Below, piece after piece: positions 25,468 through 35,067 of a stretch of DNA of 64,000 nt (positions are counted from its first letter, which is position 1; each line of letters begins with the position of its first letter). Origin of the DNA: JAGTVG01 sp963699805 (lineage in GTDB: Bacteria; Bacteroidota; Bacteroidia; Cytophagales; Cyclobacteriaceae). The stretch spans positions 868,001 to 932,000 of the forward strand of contig CAVOVH010000005.1 of NCBI GenBank assembly GCA_963699805.1, in the 5' to 3' direction. The translations under genes were made by a program, and so were the position numbers. The notes below the pieces were generated by a model. That model saw only the letters and a program-made list of their open reading frames with translations, was not told where the DNA came from and ran no database searches.

Positions 25468-26817
25468 TCACAATTTCGCCAACAACATACTGGCAAGTGA
25501 CAAGACCATAAAAAATCCTGCCATATCCGTAATGGTAGTCAGTACGGGACCGGAAGCCAGGGCTGGATCAAATCCCATCCTTTTCAGGATCAGGGGCAGT
25601 GTTCCTCCCAGCGAAACGGCCACCACGGTGTTGATGAAAAGTGCTGCGCCCACCACAAGTCCCAGGTAAACATTCCCTTTCCATAAATAGGCGGCCAGTC
25701 CAATGAGTGTACCCAGGGCAATCCCGTTTAATAATCCTACGGATACTTCTTGCCACCATACCCGGATCACCTCATAGGGTTTTACGACACCCAGGGACAG
25801 CTCACGCATACTTACTGCCACGGCCTGGTTTCCCGAACATCCACTCATATCGGATATGATCGGCAGAAAAACCGCAAGTGCGATCACGGCACTTAAGGTT
25901 TCCTGATAAAAGGCGATGACACTGGCCGCCAGCAGGTTGAGCAATATATTGATACTTAACCAGGATAGCCGTCTTTTTGACCGGGTCAGCACTGGCATGG
26001 TCCTCAATTCTTCTCCTCCTACAATTCCCTGTGTCGAAAGCATATCGTTACTGGCCCTTTCACTTTCAGCCTCGCGAATGTGTTTACGCAGGACCACCCC
26101 TACCATTTGATTTTGATCATTCAGCACCGGCGCTCCGTAAAAATCATATTTATCAAAAAAACTGATCAGATCTTCGATGGTGTCTGAATCTTTTAAGGTT
26201 TGCGTATCCCTGATGACAATATCAGAAAGCCGGGTGTTGACTTTCGACATCAGCAGGTCCTTCATTTGCAGTACGCCAAGGAAACCCAGGTCTGAAACCA
26301 CATAAATGTATTGCACATTGTATTTTTCGTATTTTTCGACATTGTCCCTGAGATCATTAACCACTTCACCCACCCGGTCATTTTCGTGGTAGGTAAGAAA
26401 TTCGGTGATCATCAAACCTCCGGCGGTATCGGGATCATACTGAATAAGTTTTTTAACGTCTTCCGCCTCTTCAGGCTTCATTCGTCTGATGATGGCCTGG
26501 GCATTCTCAGGACTCAATTCCGTCAGTAGGTCAGCCTGGTCATCGCTTTCCATTTCATTGATAATCGCAGCGGCTTCTTTTGCCTTCATATCCTCTATGA
26601 TCGATGCCGCTTGAGATTCGGGAATATCCTCAAGAACATCCGCTGCATCTTCCGGAGAAAGAAGTGTGAGAAGCAACATTTGTTCATCTTTATTGATCCG
26701 ACTGATTGAACGGACGATTTCTTCGGATTTAAGAGAATTTAAATATATCCTGATCAGTTCGGAATTTCCGGCTCTCCAAAAGATCTTGCAGTCTTTCCCA
26801 GGGTCGTTTAACATCAT
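25468..26817 (-). CDS. mgtE: MgtE-type magnesium transporter
   Basis: MgtE is a homodimeric Mg2+ channel of the inner membrane, gated by cytosolic Mg2+. The 449 residues show all parts. A MgtE_N superhelical domain (about 25-135) has repeats such as LLSPEDAADVLEDIPE and IIRRMKPEEAEDVKKL. A pair of CBS domains (about 140-265) follows. A plug helix leads to five membrane segments, with the conserved DMSGCSGNQAVAVSMRELS and DPALASGPVLTTITDMAGFF motifs that line the pore. It is a single gene just outside the right island boundary. Confidence 0.95.
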   Translation of the reverse strand: MMLNDPGKDCKIFWRAGNSELIRIYLNSLKSEEIVRSISRINKDEQMLLLTLLSPEDAADVLEDIPESQAASIIEDMKAKEAAAIINEMESDDQADLLTELSPENAQAIIRRMKPEEAEDVKKLIQYDPDTAGGLMITEFLTYHENDRVGEVVNDLRDNVEKYEKYNVQYIYVVSDLGFLGVLQMKDLLMSKVNTRLSDIVIRDTQTLKDSDTIEDLISFFDKYDFYGAPVLNDQNQMVGVVLRKHIREAESERASNDMLSTQGIVGGEELRTMPVLTRSKRRLSWLSINILLNLLAASVIAFYQETLSAVIALAVFLPIISDMSGCSGNQAVAVSMRELSLGVVKPYEVIRVWWQEVSVGLLNGIALGTLIGLAAYLWKGNVYLGLVVGAALFINTVVAVSLGGTLPLILKRMGFDPALASGPVLTTITDMAGFFMVLSLASMLLAKL

Positions 26818-27147
26818 CCATAATTTTGAAAGTGTGAAGTTAAGAAGAGATTGAAATGTAGTTATGATATTTTATACTGCACTAACACCAATGATGGCAT
26901 CTCTGTAAAAACAGTAGGTATGTACTTTATAGATAAATTGAATGCGGTCTGAATAAGCAGACCTACTGGAAAACCATCTGCACTGATGTTCTTTTAACAG
27001 GTATAAATTGTAGCGTAATTTCCTTTGCTTTTTTGGCCGAATGATTCGCTTGAATCAGGTATAAGAAATTATGATATTGCCTAAAAACCATATATTCCAG
27101 TTAAATTACGATGATTTACTATTTACAAAGTTGCTATTTCCTGATTA
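26818..27147. other. intergenic stretch, no gene found
   Basis: About 330 bases between two minus-strand genes. A small perfect hairpin GGTCTG-aataag-CAGACC lies at 26946-26963. It must hold the mgtE promoter and the end of the ATP-grasp operon, but I see no strong terminator. Confidence 0.4.
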
Positions 27148-28171
27148 TCAAAATTCCTGCGATAATAGGTCATGTATGCCACCTTTCGTTCCATGCGCTT
27201 CCAGTACGGCATGTGTAAAATTTACTTTTTCAAACTTTTGAGCACTTCCCAATCCACCCGGACTGAATACATTGATTTCCATTAATTTATCACCAACGAT
27301 ATCCAGTCCTACCAGAAACATGCCATCCTGTACGAGTTTTGGTCGAACCATTTCAGCAAGTTTAATGTGCTCATCGGTAATGTCTGCTTTACGCAGACGA
27401 CCACCCGCATGAATATTACTGCGCATATCATCTCCGGTCCTGACCCTTCTGAAAGCCGCATATTTTCCCTTGTATCGCAATGGGCTGACCATTCATTAGA
27501 AAAAGTCTAACATCTCCTTCGGTGGCTGCCGGGAGATATTCCTGTGCGATTACGTAACCATCACGACTGACCGCTTCGACCATTTGGTTAAGATTAGAAA
27601 GGTCTTCCTTCTTGACAAGAAATACATTCGAGCCTCCAGATCCCTGTAAAGGTTTAAGTACAATATTACCACCTTCTTCATTGGCAAACTTTTTGATTTC
27701 CGCCTTATCCCGGGTTATCAATGTTCGGGGACGCACTTCTTCCGGGAATAATTGAAAATACATTTTATTCATGGCCTTTGCCAGACCATTCGGATCATTA
27801 AGGACAATCACCCCATGACGCATGGCTGCTCTTCCAAAGATTATGCCTGAGGATTGTGCCCATGATCTGAATCCAGTATCCGTTGATGGATCGTTTCTTA
27901 ACATCAATACATCCAGATCCTCAATCTTGATGCGTTCGCTGATCGCGTTTTTACCTTGAAGATGTGAAAGATATGTTTCAGAAGATTTATAACTTTTTTT
28001 AGGTACTGATTTTGCCCGTGCATAAATATGTTCATCTATATCATAAGCAAAATCACCCGCTCCCATCAACCAGACCTCGTTTCCCCGATTGATAGCGGCC
28101 ATAGCCAACCGGGTGGTTGTATAACCGGGTTCTTCTGTCTTGATATCATTGACCATAAATCCTATCTTCAT
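27148..28171 (-). pseudogene. GshB/RimK-like ATP-grasp ligase, frameshifted
   Basis: The N-terminal part starts MKIGFMVNDIKTEEPGY and has NDPNGLAKAMNKMYFQLFPE and ADP-binding-type NIVLKPLQGSGGSNVFLV, as in prokaryotic glutathione synthetase. The frame breaks at an A4 run (TTTT at 27463-27466 on the plus strand). Deleting one A joins NGQPIAIQGK to YAAFRRVRTGDDMRSNIHAGG, and the rest (GLDIVGDKLMEINVFSPGG) carries the metal-binding Glu and Asn. The enzyme should join an amino acid or amine to a carboxylate with ATP. It is the last gene of an operon with a QEGLA peptidase and an N-formylglutamate amidohydrolase. A consensus error is likely, since the rest is perfectly conserved. Confidence 0.85.
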
Positions 28172-28181
28172 AATTAATTTT

Positions 28182-30122
28182 TTATAGTAAATCCAATACT
28201 GATTTTGTATTTCTTAAGATACTAATTTTTTCTGATATATCCTCATTTGATAGATAACTGGGTCGAAGGGGTGCAGGATGTAAAACCGAACGCCATTGTA
28301 GTTCCTGAATAACTGGAACTTGTTCAAATGCTATTTTTCCAATAAAAAGTGTTTCCAGGTCACCACCGTTTCTTAGATAATCCATAAGTCGGACAAGCCC
28401 TCGAAGATAGATAGCATCTTTTGTGAGACCTCCACCACGATAGGTTCGCACGGTAATGATAAATGAAGTGCGTTTATTAAAACCATAAGTTTTGTTCATT
28501 TCCCGGAAAGTATCCAGGAAAGAGGCATTTTCAATCAATAAGTGGGAAGCCATCACCCGTCCCGCCAATAACCTAAGTCTTGGCCCACTCAATCCACCCA
28601 CGAGATACTCGGCCAGCACTGCCAATCCTTCCTGCAATTCTTCATAACCGGGAAGGCCGCAGAACAATTGACGGAAAGGCTGGGATTTCCCATTATAGTA
28701 AGTTAAAACATGGGTTCCGACTTCATGTTGTAAAAGGGCCTCTACCCTTGTTTTTGGTATCGCTACGTTCCTATTGATTAACAAATTTCCAGAAACCACC
28801 ATCAATCCGACAATATCGTCTCGAATTTCTACCTTGGCTGCCATATCCGGATATTGTTGCTTGTAGATTTCAAATTCATTTAAAACACGTTTTGCAAATG
28901 CTTCAGCATCAACAATTTCTTTTTTTCGACCATTATGACTATGTGGCTTAATTTTTTGCATTAATTTTTCGGCCAATGTTCTCAATTCATCACTTACACC
29001 TCCATATAATTGGAGACTGCCATGAAAAAACTGAGGAAGGTTTCGATCCTCCAACAGGGTTAACTTCCGGTTGATTTCGGCACGTTTTTCCCGAAGCATA
29101 TTTGCAATCACGGGATCTTCAATTGTTTCGATTGGAACCTGATAAAGTTTTCTTTTCAGGATAGCCGGGTCTACCGGTCTTAAGCGATAGTATAAAACCG
29201 GAACCCTTTCGAATTGATACTTTTTAAACAACGACCATGCCTGATCAACGTTGACAGGAGTCACAAGTAATAGGAAATTAAACATGGTGTCAATTTCCGC
29301 CAGTTGCCTGTCAACTTCCCAGACTGACTTTACAAGGGCTCTTTTCCCTAAAGCCTGGAAATGCTTGGGTCGCATGTTCGTCTGATGATGGGCAAAAGTA
29401 AAGGCAGCTATTTTAAGTGCGCGTGTTAATCCTAATTGCAATCTTCTAAGAGCCAAGGGATATATTTCTCCTGAATCCTGATTACGATACATTGAGCTCA
29501 CTTCAAGTCCAATGACAAAACAATTCATTTTCCTTGCCTCGGAAACTGAAATGAGAGGTTTTAATCCATTTGGGGATCGGTCATGATCATATACTATTTT
29601 GACCTTAGAGGTTCTTCTGTTCACTAAAATCCTTTTCAAAGCTTCTTGTAGCGCTTCTACCGTTTGGGTAGGTGGGCGTGAGGCAGAAGTAATGATTCGA
29701 AATTCCGGGCCTCGAAGATCTGGTCCAATTTCTGTGTTTTCCACAACATCACTGCTCCATATTTCAATGATCAGAAATGCATTAAATTGTTTTGCCTCTG
29801 TCTCGATGATTGTATGGATTAATTTATTAAGACTTGATCCTAGGGTTGTAACTCCCGATGTAACTAAATAAGATGCCTCTCCCCTAATCAACTGCTGTGT
29901 TCCTGCATCTTTTTTTCTGGTAGGGCGTCTATAAACAAAGAGAAAGGGTAAATTCCGGTCAATATTTAACCAGCCTTCATAAGGTAATTTGCGTCTAATC
30001 CTTTTCCCATCAATCATCCGACGTTTTATTTCCTCACAAAATTCAAGGGGTATTTCTCGTTCCAACGTTTTTTTAAGATGGCCTTTCATTTCCCTCTTTT
30101 TATTTAAATCCATGTAATTCAA
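28182..30122 (-). CDS. QEGLA-motif metallocarboxypeptidase (DUF1704, MATCAP-like)
   Basis: The 646-residue protein has the DUF1704 catalytic domain in its second half. HEVGTH (zinc ligands His466 and His471, catalytic Glu467) is followed by YEELQEGLAVLAEYL, the QEGLA motif that holds the third ligand. The first 300 residues form a separate helical/alpha-beta region (FLLLVTPVNVDQAWSLFKKYQF) whose role is unknown. The family includes the vertebrate tubulin tyrosine carboxypeptidases (MATCAP), so a peptidase acting on a C-terminal aromatic or similar residue is likely. It lies two bases after the amidohydrolase gene and ten bases before the ATP-grasp gene. Confidence 0.88.
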   Translation of the reverse strand: MNYMDLNKKREMKGHLKKTLEREIPLEFCEEIKRRMIDGKRIRRKLPYEGWLNIDRNLPFLFVYRRPTRKKDAGTQQLIRGEASYLVTSGVTTLGSSLNKLIHTIIETEAKQFNAFLIIEIWSSDVVENTEIGPDLRGPEFRIITSASRPPTQTVEALQEALKRILVNRRTSKVKIVYDHDRSPNGLKPLISVSEARKMNCFVIGLEVSSMYRNQDSGEIYPLALRRLQLGLTRALKIAAFTFAHHQTNMRPKHFQALGKRALVKSVWEVDRQLAEIDTMFNFLLLVTPVNVDQAWSLFKKYQFERVPVLYYRLRPVDPAILKRKLYQVPIETIEDPVIANMLREKRAEINRKLTLLEDRNLPQFFHGSLQLYGGVSDELRTLAEKLMQKIKPHSHNGRKKEIVDAEAFAKRVLNEFEIYKQQYPDMAAKVEIRDDIVGLMVVSGNLLINRNVAIPKTRVEALLQHEVGTHVLTYYNGKSQPFRQLFCGLPGYEELQEGLAVLAEYLVGGLSGPRLRLLAGRVMASHLLIENASFLDTFREMNKTYGFNKRTSFIITVRTYRGGGLTKDAIYLRGLVRLMDYLRNGGDLETLFIGKIAFEQVPVIQELQWRSVLHPAPLRPSYLSNEDISEKISILRNTKSVLDLL

Positions 30123-30124
30123 GT

Positions 30125-30964
30125 TTACTTTTTGAAACCCCTGAGGGCATCCAGGACTTCCGGAATGGTTGACTTCAAGGCCATTAAAATCAATTTTAAC
30201 TGATTTGGATCGGGTTCACCGGTCCACTCATTCATAAAAAATTTTTTAAACTCAATAGCCAGTGCACATCCAGTCTTTGAGAAATTTTGATGGATCCAAC
30301 GAGGGAAATTTCCGCCTCTAAATCTAATATTTTCCCGAACATCCAAATGCCTGCCAGAATAATCAAAATCACTCAATGCTTTGATAAAACGATCCACCAC
30401 CGGTGACCAATAATTTCTGTCCATGGTTCCAGTCCCGATATTTACCTCCGGATTTAATTCAGGATCTGCCGGCAGCGTACCTGGCCCATTGCGTTGATGA
30501 TTGTATGAATGAAGATCGAATACTACAAAGTGACCATAATGGTTTTCAATCTCAGAAAATAACCTGTACATTTCAGCATAAAAGGCATCGTATTCCGAAA
30601 GTGAATTTTCTACTTCCTTATCGGGTAGTTTTGTATTCCACACTTTCAAATTCCACGCATCTTCCGGATTTAAATAAACGGCCTTTTCTCTCGGCCTGTT
30701 CAGATCAACTTCAAATCTTGAACGCATTCCAATTACCCTGATGTTTGCCATTTGAGTCCACTCTCCAGTAAATGGATCTTCCTCACGTAACCGTTCCGCA
30801 TTAGAAATAAACAAAAATTCTTTTAATTCAGATCTGATTTCATGACCGTTGTGATTAGCAGTGGCCACAAGAGGTCCCTTCCCCTTTTCAAGTTTCCAGA
30901 TTTTATTTAGCATTTTTTCCTTCAGTATTATTTCAATATGATACGAGCCTTTCCAAGCGTGCAT
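30125..30964 (-). CDS. N-formylglutamate amidohydrolase family protein
   Basis: The 279 residues match the FGase family (PF05013): VATANHNGHEIRSEL at the N terminus, NLKVWNTKLPDKEVE in the middle, the metal-binding FDLHSYNHQRNGPG, VNIGTGTMDRNYW, and a C-terminal ALAIEFKKFFMNEWTG. In histidine degradation the enzyme cleaves N-formylglutamate, but no hut genes are nearby. Here the gene heads an operon with a QEGLA carboxypeptidase and an ATP-grasp ligase. A different N-acyl or amide substrate, perhaps the product of the ligase, is more likely. It is cytosolic; no signal peptide is present. Confidence 0.87.
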   Translation of the reverse strand: MHAWKGSYHIEIILKEKMLNKIWKLEKGKGPLVATANHNGHEIRSELKEFLFISNAERLREEDPFTGEWTQMANIRVIGMRSRFEVDLNRPREKAVYLNPEDAWNLKVWNTKLPDKEVENSLSEYDAFYAEMYRLFSEIENHYGHFVVFDLHSYNHQRNGPGTLPADPELNPEVNIGTGTMDRNYWSPVVDRFIKALSDFDYSGRHLDVRENIRFRGGNFPRWIHQNFSKTGCALAIEFKKFFMNEWTGEPDPNQLKLILMALKSTIPEVLDALRGFKK

Positions 30965-31116
30965 TCCGCTTATTGATAATAAATTTATTAAATGATTGAG
31001 AGAGAAGAGGTGCTTATGCCAATAATAATTACAAATTGATCGGATTTTAATACATTTTTAAAATTATTTGAAAAAGAATGATTCGGATTCCGGGTATTTA
31101 TCCTAAATCAAGACGA

Positions 31117-31860
31117 TTATCGGATGTTTTTCGTAAGATAAAGTTCAATTGCTTCAGTCATGGAAAGGGCTTCTGCCTGAGGGGCTTCGATGTTCACTGT
31201 CAATCCAAATTTGGTTGCCATTGAAATGGTAGCCAGGCCAAAGCATGCGATGAGTGTTTTATTTTGTTGATAATCTGGGAAATTTTGGAAAAGAGAGGTT
31301 ACATCGGCAGGACTGAAAAATACAATGATCTCATAATCTTTCAATTTCAATTTTGAAATATCATTCGAAGAAATAATGAAGAAAATGGCCTCCGAATATT
31401 TGAGATTTTTGGATTCAAAAAATTCTGCGATCTCTGCTTTACGATTCTGTGAACAAACGATCAAATATCTTTCTTCCGGACGTTTTTTGATCTGATCAAA
31501 AAGATCATTCAAATTCTTCTTACCAACAAAAATTTTTCTCTTTTTGGGTACAATATACTTTTGAAGATAATTTGCAACAACCTCCGTCATACAGAAATAC
31601 TTCATGGCCTCAGGCACAACAATCTTTAATTCCTGGCACATTCGGAAAAAATGATCGACAGTATTTCGGCTTGTAAATATGACAGCTGTATGTTCAAGGA
31701 TATTGATTTTTTGCATCCTGAATTCTCTGGCTTCAACAGCTTCTATAGAAATAAAAGGAACAAATGAAATATTCAGTTCAAATTTTTCAGCTAATTTAAA
31801 ATAAGACGAATTTTCATCTGCAGGCTTATTTTGTGAAATCAGTATGTCTCTAATTACCAT
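31117..31860 (-). CDS. hemD: uroporphyrinogen-III synthase
   Basis: HemD closes the linear tetrapyrrole hydroxymethylbilane to uroporphyrinogen III. This family is poorly conserved in sequence. The 247 residues show the two-domain pattern: VIRDILISQNKPADENSSYFKLAEKF, FVPFISIEAVEAREF, HTAVIFTSRNTVDHFFRM in domain 1, then EIIVFFSPADVTSLFQNFPDY, IACFGLATISMATKFGL and a C-terminal AEALSMTEAIELYL. The last stretches are the best diagnostic. The gene stands alone; other haem genes are not in the window. Confidence 0.85.
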   Translation of the reverse strand: MVIRDILISQNKPADENSSYFKLAEKFELNISFVPFISIEAVEAREFRMQKINILEHTAVIFTSRNTVDHFFRMCQELKIVVPEAMKYFCMTEVVANYLQKYIVPKKRKIFVGKKNLNDLFDQIKKRPEERYLIVCSQNRKAEIAEFFESKNLKYSEAIFFIISSNDISKLKLKDYEIIVFFSPADVTSLFQNFPDYQQNKTLIACFGLATISMATKFGLTVNIEAPQAEALSMTEAIELYLTKNIR

Positions 31861-32222
31861 AATTGATCTAAGATATATAAGAATTATTATTATATGAGCA
31901 AAAATGATGATACCATGGTAACAAATAAAACTTTACAAAGGTACTTATGATCCTGAAATTCTTTTAATTATTTTAACAATTCCTGGAACCCATCACTTTT
32001 GGCCAACTTACAATAAGGCCCCCTGTAAAAATTATGATTTAATTCCTTCCGCATTTACACTTTTGCCCGCAGGTATTCCTGGCAGCACATTTTTTAGCAG
32101 TCACCCCTCATTCCTCACAGATCCCCGGTAGGGAATTCTTTATTAAATTGATTTAATTTTTAATTTCAGAACAGGTAAAACGATTTAATTCATATCTTGA
32201 ATGAAAAAAGCAATCTGATTTC
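31861..32222. other. divergent intergenic region, no gene found
   Basis: About 360 bases between hemD (minus) and the permease operon (plus). It must hold both promoters. No exact TAnnTTTG box with spacing that I would defend is seen, and no riboswitch is recognised. Confidence 0.4.
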
Positions 32223-33918
32223 ATGAATCTGACACTCCAAGCGTTCCTGGCCATCCTGCCAATATTGGTGGTGGCGCTGCTCCTGGTAGGGTTCCGCTGG
32301 CCTGCAAGCCGCGTCATGCCCCTGGCTTATATACTGGCGGTACTCATTGCCATTGCCCTATGGGGCGTGTCAATCAATCATGTGCTGGCTTCCACCATTC
32401 AGGGATTATTCATTACCTTCGATATTTTATTTATCATCTTTGGCGCCATTCTTTTACTGAATATGTTGAAATACTCCGGTGCTGTGGGCGTTATCCGCCA
32501 GGGATTTTCAAGCATCAGTGCTGATCGCCGTGTGCAGGTTGTCATCATCGTATGGTTATTCGGAGCTTTTATTGAGGGCGCCGCTGGGTTTGGCACACCT
32601 GCCGCGATCACGGCTCACCCTGCTGGTCGCCCTTGGATTCCCTGCAGTTGCCGCGGTCATGCTGGGGCTGATGGTCCAGAGTACCCCGGTTACATTCGGA
32701 GCAGTAGGGACGCCGATTTTAGTCGGGGTGAGAGGAGGGCTGGAAAATCCCGAACTGACCGAGCGATTGGCAAGAAGTGGTTTGGAATTTAATGATTACC
32801 TTCAAATAATTACCAATGATGTGGTGGTCCTTCATGCCATCGCCGGGACGGTCATGCCGTTATTTATGTGTGCCATGATGACCCGTTATTTTGGAAAGAA
32901 CAAATCTTGGAAAGAAGGGCTATCCATTTTTCCATTTGCATTACTGGGAGGATTGGCATTTACAATACCCTATTTATTGACCGGGATTTACCTGGGGCCC
33001 GAATTTCCATCCTTGCTCGGTGCCCTTGTGGGACTTGGTTTCATCACATTGGCCGCCCGTAGGGGATTTCTCATTCCCAAAAAAATCTGGGATTTTGCTC
33101 CAGCCAGTGAATGGCCGGTGAGCTGGACCGGAAAACTAGAAATGGACCTGGATTCGATCACATCAGCTAAAAACCTTTCCATCCTCAGGGCCTGGATACC
33201 CTACCTTCTGGTAGCATTCTTCCTCGTTTTGAGCCGGTTGGATCAGCTGCCGTTTAAATCATTCCTGACCAGCATCAAGATCGGTTGGACCGATATTCTT
33301 GACTCCGGAATTGATGCAAGCACCACGCCCTTATATCTTCCCGGCAGTATTCTTATCCTTGTGGTGCTGATCACCTATTTTATTCACCATGCAAAATGGA
33401 ATTCATTGAAGTCGGCCTTCAGGGATTCAAGACAAATGATTATCGGTGCAGGGTTTGTGTTGATGTTCGCCGTACCCATGGTCCGGATCTACATTAATTC
33501 CGGGGTGAATGATCTGAATCTATCCAGTATGCCGATCGCGATGGCGGAATGGGTAGCCGGGAATGTCGGCAAGATCTGGCCGTTGTTTTCTCCTGTTATC
33601 GGTGCCCTGGGAGCTTTTATCGCTGGAAGTAATACTGTAAGTAACCTGATGTTCAGTCTTTTTCAGTTTGGGGTAGCCGAAAGATTGGGTATATCCGGTT
33701 CCATGATCGTGAGCCTGCAAGCCGTGGGGGCAGCGGCGGGTAATATGATTGCCATCCATAATGTGGTGGCTGCTTCGGCAACTGTAGGCCTGCTTGGACA
33801 GGAAGGCACGACATTGCGTAAGACTATTATACCTACGATATATTATGTTTTTTTCATAGGGTTATTGGGCCTCTTTGCCATTGAAATTTTAAAAGTGGGT
33901 GATCCCCTTTTCCCTTAA
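32223..33918 (+). pseudogene. LctP-family lactate/glycolate permease, frameshifted
   Basis: The first 130 or so residues (LQAFLAILPILVVALLLVGFRWPA...GAAGFGTPAAITA) are the N-terminal helices of the L-lactate permease family. The rest follows in another frame (LLVALGFPAVAAVMLGLM, VTFGAVGTPILVG, GSNTVSNLMFSLFQF, AVGAAAGNMIAIHN). One additional A near 32617 explains the break: without it the frame reads ITAPLLVALGF. The protein imports 2-hydroxy acids with protons. It heads an operon with an aminotransferase and an FAD/Fe-S dehydrogenase. It is either a recent mutation or a consensus error. Confidence 0.9.
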
Positions 33919-33947
33919 TTTGTTTATAAATAAAAACAGGAATCATT

Positions 33948-35060
33948 ATGTCAAAATATGCAGAACTCAATACAAGCACAAGGATTTTAATGGGACCGGG
34001 CCCCAGTGATGCACATCCGCGTGTGTTAAAGGCGATGGCCACTCCCTTGATCGGTCACCTCGATCCGGAGTTTTTAAAGATTATGGATGAGATCAAGGAA
34101 ATGGTACAGTTGACGCTTCAAACGCAAAATCAGCTCACTTTCGTTGTTTCCGCTCCCGGCAGTGCGGGAATGGAAACCTGCCTGGTCAACCTTCTGGAAC
34201 CGGGCGATGAAGCCCTGATCTGCATCCATGGTGTTTTTGGGAACCGGATGGCTGATATTGTGGAAAGGTGTGGTGCGAAGTTGATCCGGGTGGATGCACC
34301 CTGGGGCGAACCCATTCATCCCCAACAGGTGAAAGAAGCCCTCAAAAAATGCAAACCCAAGCTGGTTGCCATCGTTCATGCGGAAACATCGACCGGCGTA
34401 TTGCAGCCACTGGAAGAGATCAGTCAACTGACGCATGATGCTGGGGCCCTGTTTGTGGTGGATGCGGTAACCTCTTATTGTGGTACGGAAGTGAAAGTGG
34501 ATGAATGGGGAATCGATGCCCTTTATTCGGGCTCACAAAAATGCCTGAGTGCCCCTCCGGGCCTTTCACCCGTTTCTTTCAGTCCGAAAGCCGTGGAAGC
34601 CCTGGATAACCGGAAAACCAAAGTGCAAAGCTGGTTCCTCGATCTTTCTCTGGTTAAAAATTACTGGGCTGGTGCAAAACGGGCTTACCATCATACAGCG
34701 CCAGTATCGGCCATGTTTGCACTTCGGGAGGCATTAAGGCTGGTTTTGGAAGAGGGTTTGGAAGAAAGATTTAAAAGGCATCAGCGCAATCACCTCCTGC
34801 TTCGGGACGGGTTGGAAGCCCTGGGTTTTGAATTCCTGGTCGATCCTGCTTACCGGTTGCCGATGCTCAACGCAGTAAAGCTTCCGGAGGGTGTGGATGA
34901 TGCGGCCACGCGTAAACGCCTGCTGGATGAATTCAATATTGAAGTGGGAGGCGGATTGGGAGATTTTGCCGGGAAAATATGGCGTGTCGGACTGATGGGT
35001 AACAGCAGCAATGCCAATCATATCAACACCTTGCTGGGTGCTTTAAAAACAATACTTTAA
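33948..35060 (+). CDS. class V aminotransferase (alanine/serine-glyoxylate type)
   Basis: The 370-residue PLP enzyme fits the AGXT/serine-glyoxylate aminotransferase group: LMGPGPSDAHPRVLKAMATPLIGHLDP at the start, VSAPGSAGMET, VAIVHAETSTGVLQPLEE, VVDAVTSYCGTEV, PLP Lys198 in YSGSQKCLSAPPG, and a C-terminal GGGLGDFAGKIWRVGLMG. It would convert glyoxylate to glycine using alanine or serine. The neighbours are a 2-hydroxy-acid permease (30 bases upstream) and an FAD dehydrogenase (seven bases downstream) that could make glyoxylate from glycolate. The gene order therefore supports glycolate use. Confidence 0.88.
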   Translation: MSKYAELNTSTRILMGPGPSDAHPRVLKAMATPLIGHLDPEFLKIMDEIKEMVQLTLQTQNQLTFVVSAPGSAGMETCLVNLLEPGDEALICIHGVFGNRMADIVERCGAKLIRVDAPWGEPIHPQQVKEALKKCKPKLVAIVHAETSTGVLQPLEEISQLTHDAGALFVVDAVTSYCGTEVKVDEWGIDALYSGSQKCLSAPPGLSPVSFSPKAVEALDNRKTKVQSWFLDLSLVKNYWAGAKRAYHHTAPVSAMFALREALRLVLEEGLEERFKRHQRNHLLLRDGLEALGFEFLVDPAYRLPMLNAVKLPEGVDDAATRKRLLDEFNIEVGGGLGDFAGKIWRVGLMGNSSNANHINTLLGALKTIL

Positions 35061-35067
35061 ATGGATC

